A program made the translations under genes and the position numbers. Below, one piece after another: positions 7,386 to 12,800 of a DNA stretch of 15,763 nt. Source of the DNA: UMGS1474 sp050946775 (GTDB taxonomy: Bacteria > Bacillota > Clostridia > Oscillospirales > Acutalibacteraceae); contig JBMNVL010000041.1 of NCBI GenBank assembly GCA_050946775.1, positions 1-15,763 on the forward strand, read 5' to 3'. The notes beneath the pieces were generated by a model. The model searched no databases. It was not told where the DNA came from and worked only from the letters and a program-made list of their open reading frames with translations. How positions within the stretch are numbered: the first letter of the stretch is position 1; every line of letters starts with the position of its first letter.

Positions 7386-7461
7386 GCTGGTGTAGCTCAG
7401 CAGGTAGAGCAGCTGATTTGTAATCAGCCGGTCGGGGGTTCGAATCCGTCCACCAGCTCCA
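7386..7461 (+). tRNA. tRNA-Thr (anticodon UGU), CCA encoded
   Basis: The cloverleaf is complete in 76 bases: acceptor GCTGGTG/CACCAGC (7386-7392 with 7451-7457), D-stem GCTC/GAGC, anticodon stem GCTGA/TCAGC with loop TTTGTAA (7417-7423; anticodon TGT at 7419-7421), a 5-base variable loop, T-loop TTCGAAT (7439-7445) and encoded CCA at 7459-7461. The T-stem is odd: GGGGG (7434-7438) faces CCGTC (7446-7450), leaving a G-G mismatch at the 51-63 position and one G-U. The usual base at 7448 would be C. The same G is present in the two partial copies of this sequence downstream. The gene has its own promoter and terminator. Confidence 0.95.
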
Positions 7462-7466
7462 AAACA

Positions 7467-7500
7467 TCCCGGACGCCCAAAGGGTGTCCGGGAAGTTTTT
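7467..7500 (+). terminator. Terminator directly after tRNA-Thr
   Basis: TCCCGGACGCCC (7467-7478) pairs with GGGTGTCCGGGA (7482-7493) around AAA, with one G-U pair, and is followed by AG and five T. It starts five bases after the CCA end. Confidence 0.88.
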
Positions 7501-7501
7501 A

Positions 7502-7708
7502 TGGACGGATTCGAAATGCAACGCCTGCGAGCGCCGCCGGGGGCGGAAACAGCGAGCAGGGGTTGGCGCCGCGGTCGGCGACCGGTGAGCGTGACGACGC
7601 CACACCGGAGCCGGGAACCGCAAGAGGACGCCGGCGAGCAGCGCGAGCGCGGGGTTTGGGAGAAACAGTCCGGTGGAGCCTTCGTCAAGTGAGAAGAGAA
7701 TCCGTCCA
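7502..7708 (+). ncRNA. Candidate structured RNA element inserted behind tRNA-Thr
   Basis: A 207-base GC-rich segment is closed by an 11-bp perfect helix, TGGACGGATTC (7502-7512) with GAATCCGTCCA (7698-7708). Inside, pairs can be traced by eye: CAAC-G-CCTGC (7519-7528) with GCAGG-G-GTTG (7556-7565), capping CCGCC/GGCGG (7534-7538 with 7542-7546); and a long nested arm 7571-7621 made of GCGGT/ACCGC, CGGC/GCCG, CCGGTG/CACCGG and GCGT/ACGC, 19 pairs around loop GACG. Smaller hairpins are GCG-CGAG-CGC at 7641-7650 and GTTT/AAAC at 7654-7666. No open frame here has a ribosome binding site. The fold is my reading and was not computed; I cannot match it to a named RNA family. It may be an independent small RNA, part of a long tRNA transcript, or a non-autonomous mobile element using the tRNA end. 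Confidence 0.5.
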
Positions 7709-7717
7709 CCAGCTCCA
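7698..7717 (+). repeat. Second copy of the tRNA-Thr 3' end (att-like direct repeat)
   Basis: Twenty bases identical to 7442-7461, from the T-loop to the CCA, recur here with the 5' part of a tRNA missing. The distance between repeat starts is 256 bases. A 14-base inverted copy of the same region (7439-7452) lies at 7502-7515. Direct repeats of a tRNA 3' end are what site-specific integration at a tRNA gene leaves, but no integrase gene fits in 236 bases. Confidence 0.85.
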
Positions 7718-7718
7718 G

Positions 7719-7748
7719 AAAAAACCTCGTCGCAAGACGAGGTTTTTT
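7719..7748 (+). terminator. Terminator after the tRNA-end copy
   Basis: A perfect 13-bp stem AAAAAACCTCGTC/GACGAGGTTTTTT with GCAA loop (7732-7735) ends in six T. It starts two bases after the duplicated tRNA end, just as the first terminator follows the true tRNA, and can work on both strands. Confidence 0.9.
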
Positions 7749-7753
7749 CAACT

Positions 7754-7926
7754 CTATTCGCCTTGCGGCGAGTTATATGGCGTTGTCGTTATATTCGTCC
7801 TTCGGACGAGTTATATTGCGCTTCGCGCAGTTTGAAGGCGAATAGAATATCACTGCGACCGAAGGGAGCAATATCACTTTTCGCGCAGCGAAAAATATCA
7901 CATCTCGCGTCAGCGAGATATATCAC
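7754..7926. repeat. Array of short hairpins alternating with constant heptamers
   Basis: The heptamer GTTATAT stands at 7772, 7788 and 7810; its near-reverse-complement ATATCAC stands at 7847, 7871, 7895 and 7920, with spacing of 24, 24 and 25 bases. Between heptamers lie different perfect hairpins: TCGTCC-TTC-GGACGA (7795-7809), TGCGC-TTC-GCGCA (7817-7829), TTTTCGC-GCA-GCGAAAA (7878-7894) and ATCTCGC-GTCA-GCGAGAT (7902-7919). An 11-bp inverted repeat CTATTCGCCTT (7754-7764) / AAGGCGAATAG (7835-7845) bounds the first half. It is not a CRISPR array: the constant part is seven bases and the variable parts are palindromes. No coding frame is supported. Confidence 0.8.
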
Positions 7927-8050
7927 TTTTGTGTTTTTGTTTGTATAGAATGCAAATCATGGAGTATTCTCCGACTTTTTCGATTTTGAGCGCCGCGTTC
8001 TTACGCTGCTTGGCAGGCAAAAAATCAAAGATTTCGGAAAATAATCGATA
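7927..8050. other. AT-rich intergenic stretch without identified feature
   Basis: Together with the hairpin array this fills the gene-free gap 7749-8124. The base composition is clearly AT-richer than the flanking genes. A minus-strand frame of 65 codons crosses it, but it has no ribosome binding site and covers the promoter of the SGNH gene; at most it is a remnant of a lost gene. I see no further signal. Confidence 0.4.
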
Positions 8051-8079
8051 TTGAGTTTCTCTGTAGAAAGCCTTATAAT
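8051..8079 (+). promoter_or_regulatory. Promoter of the SGNH-dockerin gene
   Basis: TTGAGT (8051-8056), a 17-base spacer and a perfect TATAAT (8074-8079) lie 45 bases before the ATG at 8125. Confidence 0.82.
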
Positions 8080-8124
8080 AAAAAAGTACCATATTTGGGC
8101 ACAACAAGGAAAGGGGAGGCTTTT

Positions 8125-9756
8125 ATGAATACGATTCGCAAATGGGCTGCTCTGGCGATAAGCGCGGCGCTGCTGCTGACAACGGGGTTGCTGCCTGTGG
8201 CGGCGCAGCCGCAGGAAACGGAGAAATTGCGGGATTTCCGGGACAGGGATCTCGTCAAGATCGCCTGCGTGGGCGCCAGCACCACCGAGGGCACCGGCGG
8301 GTACGCCTATCCGGCGTTTTTGCAGACGATGGCCGGCGGCCGGGTGGAGGTGCGCAACTTCGGCTACTCCGGCAGCGCGGTGATGAAAGACAAACCCCTG
8401 TGCTATTTTGACAGCGACAAGCACAAAGCGTGCCTGGCGTATCAAGCGGATATCGTCATCGTCGAGATCGGCGGCAACGACGCCAAGGTGGATTTCTGGA
8501 ACGGCGGCAACAACACCTTCGCCGAAGACTACGACGCGTTGGTGCAGTCCTTCCGGGAACAGGGGAACGACCCGCTGATCCTGATCAGCTTGGGCAACCG
8601 GGCGGTTAAGGACAGCTTCGGGATCAAGGACGACATCGTGGCCAACGGCGTGGTGCCGGTGCAAAAGGCCACCGCCGAGAAATACGGCTATCCCACCGCG
8701 CCGCTGCGGGAGCACTTCATCGGCCACGAGGACGAGTACATCATCGACGACGGCATCCACTATACCGCCGCCGGGTACGAGGAAATGGCGCGGCTGTTTT
8801 ATGAAACCCTGTTGACGGTGGTGGATTTTCCCGAGGATTCGGGGGAATATCTCTGGCGGCCGACCAATCTGGTGATGACCGATCCCTACGGCGAATTTGA
8901 CGGGTACACCGTTTTGCAGTGGCAGGGAAAGCCCGGCTATTTCCAATACGCCAGCGGGTCGCTGGCGACGGCGCTGGGACTGGAAAACGGCACGGTGGTG
9001 CCCCGGCTGACGGTGGACGTCTCCTATTACTGGGACGTGCACGGCTCCCGCAACGATTGCCTGCATTTCAACACCAACGACAAGGACGGCTTGAGCGCGC
9101 CCGGCATTGCCAACGGCAAAGAGCACGACAACGGTTACGGCGCGTTTTTCCAGTACGGGATGGAATCGGGCAAATGGAGCCGGCTGACGGTCAGCCGGGA
9201 TCAGCAAATGCTCGGCGCGCCGGGTGCGGCCGACTGGTGGTTCAACGTCGGGGCGATCGACGCCGCCAACGGGTTTTATATCAACGGCTATATCATCACC
9301 GCCGCGTTGGACGACGGGACGGTGCGATCGGTCTATTGGGGCGCGAACAAGCCCGCCGACCGAAAGGCGCTCAACGCCGCGATCACGACGGCCAACGGCG
9401 TTTTGGCGGCGGATACCCCGGTGTTTACCGCACAAAGCTTGCAAGCGCTTTCTGAAAAACAGATTGCGGCGGTCGCCGTCAACGGCGCTGTCGATCCCGC
9501 TCAAGCGGCGCTGGATGAGGCGGCTGAGGCGCTGACCCGGGCGCTGGACGATCTGCGGTACGTAACGGGCGACGTCAACGGCAACGGACAGGTAGCGGCC
9601 GACGACGCGTTGATGGCGCTGCAGGCGGCCACCGGCAAGATCGCGCTTTCGCCGATCGAGCAGGCGGCGGCGGATACCAACCAAAACGGCGGGGTAGGCG
9701 CCGACGACGCGCTGGCCATTTTGCAAAAAGCCACCGGCAAGATCGAAAGCTTTTAA
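8125..9756 (+). CDS. Secreted SGNH/GDSL hydrolase with C-terminal dockerin, 543 aa
   Basis: The ATG at 8125 follows AAGGAAAGGGGAGG; the signal peptide is residues 1-27 (cut near PVAA-QPQ). An SGNH hydrolase domain spans about 42-235: VKIACVGASTTEG with nucleophile S52 (GAS in place of GDS), block II around NFGYSGSA, block III EIGGNDAK with N118, and block V DDGIHYTAAGY with D209 and H212. Such enzymes remove acetyl or other acyl groups from polysaccharides. A beta-rich module of unknown type (about 240-410; Trp/Tyr-rich, with FDGYTVLQWQG and DWWFNVGAIDA) may bind carbohydrate. A short helical linker (about 411-478) leads to a type I dockerin (481-543) with two calcium loops, DVNGNGQVAADD and DTNQNGGVGADD, each followed by an ATGKI helix end. 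The dockerin should dock the enzyme on a cohesin scaffold outside the cell. The gene stands alone, convergent with the GH31 gene. Confidence 0.92.
   Translation: MNTIRKWAALAISAALLLTTGLLPVAAQPQETEKLRDFRDRDLVKIACVGASTTEGTGGYAYPAFLQTMAGGRVEVRNFGYSGSAVMKDKPLCYFDSDKHKACLAYQADIVIVEIGGNDAKVDFWNGGNNTFAEDYDALVQSFREQGNDPLILISLGNRAVKDSFGIKDDIVANGVVPVQKATAEKYGYPTAPLREHFIGHEDEYIIDDGIHYTAAGYEEMARLFYETLLTVVDFPEDSGEYLWRPTNLVMTDPYGEFDGYTVLQWQGKPGYFQYASGSLATALGLENGTVVPRLTVDVSYYWDVHGSRNDCLHFNTNDKDGLSAPGIANGKEHDNGYGAFFQYGMESGKWSRLTVSRDQQMLGAPGAADWWFNVGAIDAANGFYINGYIITAALDDGTVRSVYWGANKPADRKALNAAITTANGVLAADTPVFTAQSLQALSEKQIAAVAVNGAVDPAQAALDEAAEALTRALDDLRYVTGDVNGNGQVAADDALMALQAATGKIALSPIEQAAADTNQNGGVGADDALAILQKATGKIESF
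9611..9642 (+). repeat. Dockerin-coding repeat, arm 1 of a 32-bp inverted repeat
   Basis: These 32 bases in the first dockerin half of the SGNH gene (coding for the stretch around MALQAATGKI) are identical to the reverse complement of 9931-9962 in the GH31 gene. The arms are 288 bases apart and enclose both gene ends and the shared terminator. Confidence 0.9.
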
Positions 9757-9767
9757 TGCGTCCCATC

Positions 9768-9804
9768 AAAAATCCCCGGCAGATCGCTCTGCCGGGGATT
9801 TTTT
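9768..9804. terminator. Bidirectional terminator between the convergent dockerin genes
   Basis: A perfect 16-bp stem (9768-9783 with 9788-9803, core ATCCCCGGCAGA) has a TCGC loop. It ends in six T on the plus strand and five on the minus strand, 11 bases after the SGNH stop and 13 bases after the GH31 stop on the other strand. Confidence 0.93.
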
Positions 9805-9816
9805 CGTGGAACGCAA

Positions 9817-12800
9817 TCAGAATTCGTTGATCTTGCCGGTCGCCTTCTGGAGGATCAGCAGGGCGTCGGCCGCCGAAACCCCTTCGTTGCCGTCAACGTC
9901 AGCGGCCTGCCGCTGACGTTCGGTCAGGGTGATCTTGCCGGTGGCCGCCTGCAGCGCCATCAGCGCGTCGGCCGCGGTGACCTCTTTATCGTCGTTGACG
10001 TCGCCGGGGATCACGTCCTCAACCGGCGGCTGTTCGGTCAGCCCTTCCTGCGCCGCCTGCAGCGCCTCCAGAGCCGCGTCAACGGCGTCCTGGGTGGCGG
10101 CATCGTCCTGCGCCACGGCTTGCGCCGCTTCCAGAGCCGCCGTCAGCGCCGCGGCGCTCTCGTCGGTATAGCCGGTCAGATCCACCGCCTGGGCCGCTTC
10201 GATGGCGGCGTTCAACGCCGTCTTGTCGACCGGCTCGTCGGGATAGCGGCCAAACGCCCGCAGCTCGCCCAGCTGCATACCGGGATTGCCGATCTCGTCG
10301 TTGGTATAGCCGATGATCTGCAGATACCGTCCCTGCGCGCCGTCGGGCAGGTTGACGATCACGGTGTTGTCGTTCTCGTTTTTGGAGAAGAAGTAAGAGG
10401 TTTTCTCGACGATGGTGGTGTAGTTCACGCCGTCGTCGCTCATCAAAATCTCCATTTCCTGATGCCGGTCATTGTTCCAGGTGGAGGGCAGCAGCATCTC
10501 GATTTTTTCCAGCACGTAGGTGTCCTTGAGATCGACCTTCAGATGATGGGGGAAGTGGTTCTGCCCGCCGTCCCAGAAGGAGGCGCGGTCGTTGTCGTTG
10601 ATGTTGCCGGGACCGCCGAAGCCGTCGCTGGAATCAACCTCGATCCGCTTGCCGGTGATCAGGTTTTTGCCGGTGATATCCGGCTTTTCCACCGGCGGTT
10701 GATCCGGGCCGGGCTCCGATTTGACGCCTTCGATCCAGACGTCCTCCAGCGTCAGACTGCAAACGGTGGATTCGCCGGTGGCGGACAGCCGCAGATCCGG
10801 CACCACGTCGCATTGGACGATCAGTTCCTTGACGTCGCTCCAGTCGATCTTGCTGGTGGCGATGGCCGACAGGGGAATGTCCACCATAAACGCGTCGGGA
10901 GAATCAAGCTGCGCCGGACGGACGCGGTAGAAATCGCTGCTCTTCTCGTCGTTGCCGTCAAAGGAGGAGCGCAGCCGGAACCGCAGCTCGGTCCAGATGG
11001 TGGCGGGATCGATCTTGTCGTCGGTGGTGGAGAAGATGACCGACGCTTTCAAATGCAGGTTGGAGTCGGTGCCGTTGTCCGCGTCGCCGCTCAGATCGAC
11101 GCCGGGGTCGCTGCTGTGGGCGCCGGGCACGTCATTGGCGGCCTTCCAGTCGATGTAGAACATCGAACCGTAGAGCAGCTGGGAGGTGGTGCCTTCCGAG
11201 CGCTCAAAATGCATCAGGATGTTGTCGCTGGACAGGCGCTTGAGCCCGCGGCGGGCTTCCTTGAGGGCGGCGGTGGCTTCGTTGACCTGCTCTTGCGTCG
11301 CCTTGACGTCGTGCTCGACGATCTTCGCCCGGCGGTACGCGACTTCATAGGGAGCGTAGGATTCGGGGGTGTAATCGTCGGGGTTGACGGTGCTCTTCAG
11401 CGCGATACGCAGCTGACTCTTGTCCACCGCCGGACGCTCGGTGTAGTAGGCGCCGCGGTCGACGGTGATCTCCTGCGCCAGCGGTTTGCCCTGCGCATCC
11501 TGGTAAGTAAAGGTCAGCTTCTGGTTGGGCGCGTACGCCGTCTGCAGCGTTTCGGTCAACTGCAGCCGGTCGTTGCCGGCGATCTCCAGCGCCTTTTGCT
11601 GGGTCTCCTTGACTTCGCCGCCCTCGGTCAGGGTGATGGTCAGGGTGCCGCTCACCGGGGTGGTGCGGACGTTTTCGACCCAGGCGAAGAGCTGTTCGCC
11701 GTGGGTGACGACGTAGTCGGGATCGATCGCGGCGGGATAAGCGCCGGGACGGGCGACCAGATTGACGCCCGAGGAGGTCTTGCCCTGCGCGTCGACCGAC
11801 ACGATCTGCACGGCGACGTATTCGTCGTTGGGCAGACCGTCGACGGTCACGGTGCCGACGCCTTTTTCCACGGTGGTGTTGATGCTGACCGGATCCATGC
11901 TGTATTCCGGCTCGGCGGTTTCCACCGTTACCCGCACCTGATGGGTATCGGCGGCGTCGGTCCAGGAGACGATCACGCCGCCGGGCGCGGTATCGACCGC
12001 GGCGTCGGACACGTTGTCGACCAGAATGCTCTCGCCGTTATACAGCGCCGCCATTTCTTCGGCGGTCAGCGCGTAGTTGTACAGGCTGACCTCGTCTATG
12101 GTGCCCTGGAAATAGTTGGGATAGTTCGGCTCGTTTTCGCAGCTGCGGCCGATGATCAGCGGGTAGTCGTTGGCGCCGATCGGACCGGCGAAATAGTTGC
12201 CCGCGCGGCTGTCGTCGCTGGTCTGAACGCCGTCGACGTAGAGGCGCACGATCCCGTCGCCGCCGGCGGCCTCACTCTTCCAGGTGAAGCCGACCTGATG
12301 CCACTGGCCGTCTTTGGGAACGCCGCTCGCGGAGACCGCGGTGGTCTTCGCGCCGGCCGACTGGATCTCCAGCTGCAGCGTGCCGCCGCCGTTGACGATG
12401 AAGGAATAGCCGGGGTTGTGGTTGCCGTTGCCGCCTTTGTTGATCATGTTGCCCCAGCCGGCGCACTGGTTGATCACCCACAAATTGCCGGAGATCTGCT
12501 CGCTCATATTCAGCGACTGGCTGCTGGCGACCGACACGCAGGTGCCGGCTTCGGCGGCCGAACCGCCGGAGAAGGCGATGGCGTTGCCGGATTTGCCGGC
12601 GGTGGTCCAGTCGGGCTTGTTCAGTCCGCCGTTGTTGAAGTAGCCGGAGGTATCGCTGACCTTGGCGCCTTCGCCTTCCCAGAAGGTCCAGTTGCCCACC
12701 ATGGCGTTATCCGACGCCTTGGCGGTGGGAGCGGACACGGGAACGGGCAGCATTTCGGTATCCAGCGGCGGCGTGGGGATCTCCCACGCGGGATCGAAGG

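Noticed and set aside
7501..7692. 63-codon plus-strand frame in the GC-rich segment behind the tRNA
   Set aside because: It has no ribosome binding site, is very Arg-rich, and other frames are also open, as expected for GC-rich structured non-coding sequence. It also starts directly after a terminator.
7442..7717. Integrated phage or genomic island at tRNA-Thr
   Set aside because: The direct repeats are only 256 bases apart with no room for an integrase; at best this is a remnant or a non-autonomous element.
7320..7751. Long minus-strand frames over the tRNA-Thr region, with peptides such as SNPRPADYKSAALPAELHQ and RIRTPDRLITNQLLYLLSYTS
   Set aside because: These are antisense translations of the tRNA-Thr gene, a well-known source of spurious proteins in databases; no ribosome site is present and they cover promoters and terminators.
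7754..7926. CRISPR array
   Set aside because: The repeat is only 7 bases, the intervening sequences are palindromes of about 17 bases, and no cas gene is near.
7910..8107. 65-codon minus-strand frame in the AT-rich stretch
   Set aside because: It has a TTG start with no ribosome site and overlaps a strong plus-strand promoter and hairpin array. A gene remnant is possible, but not shown.
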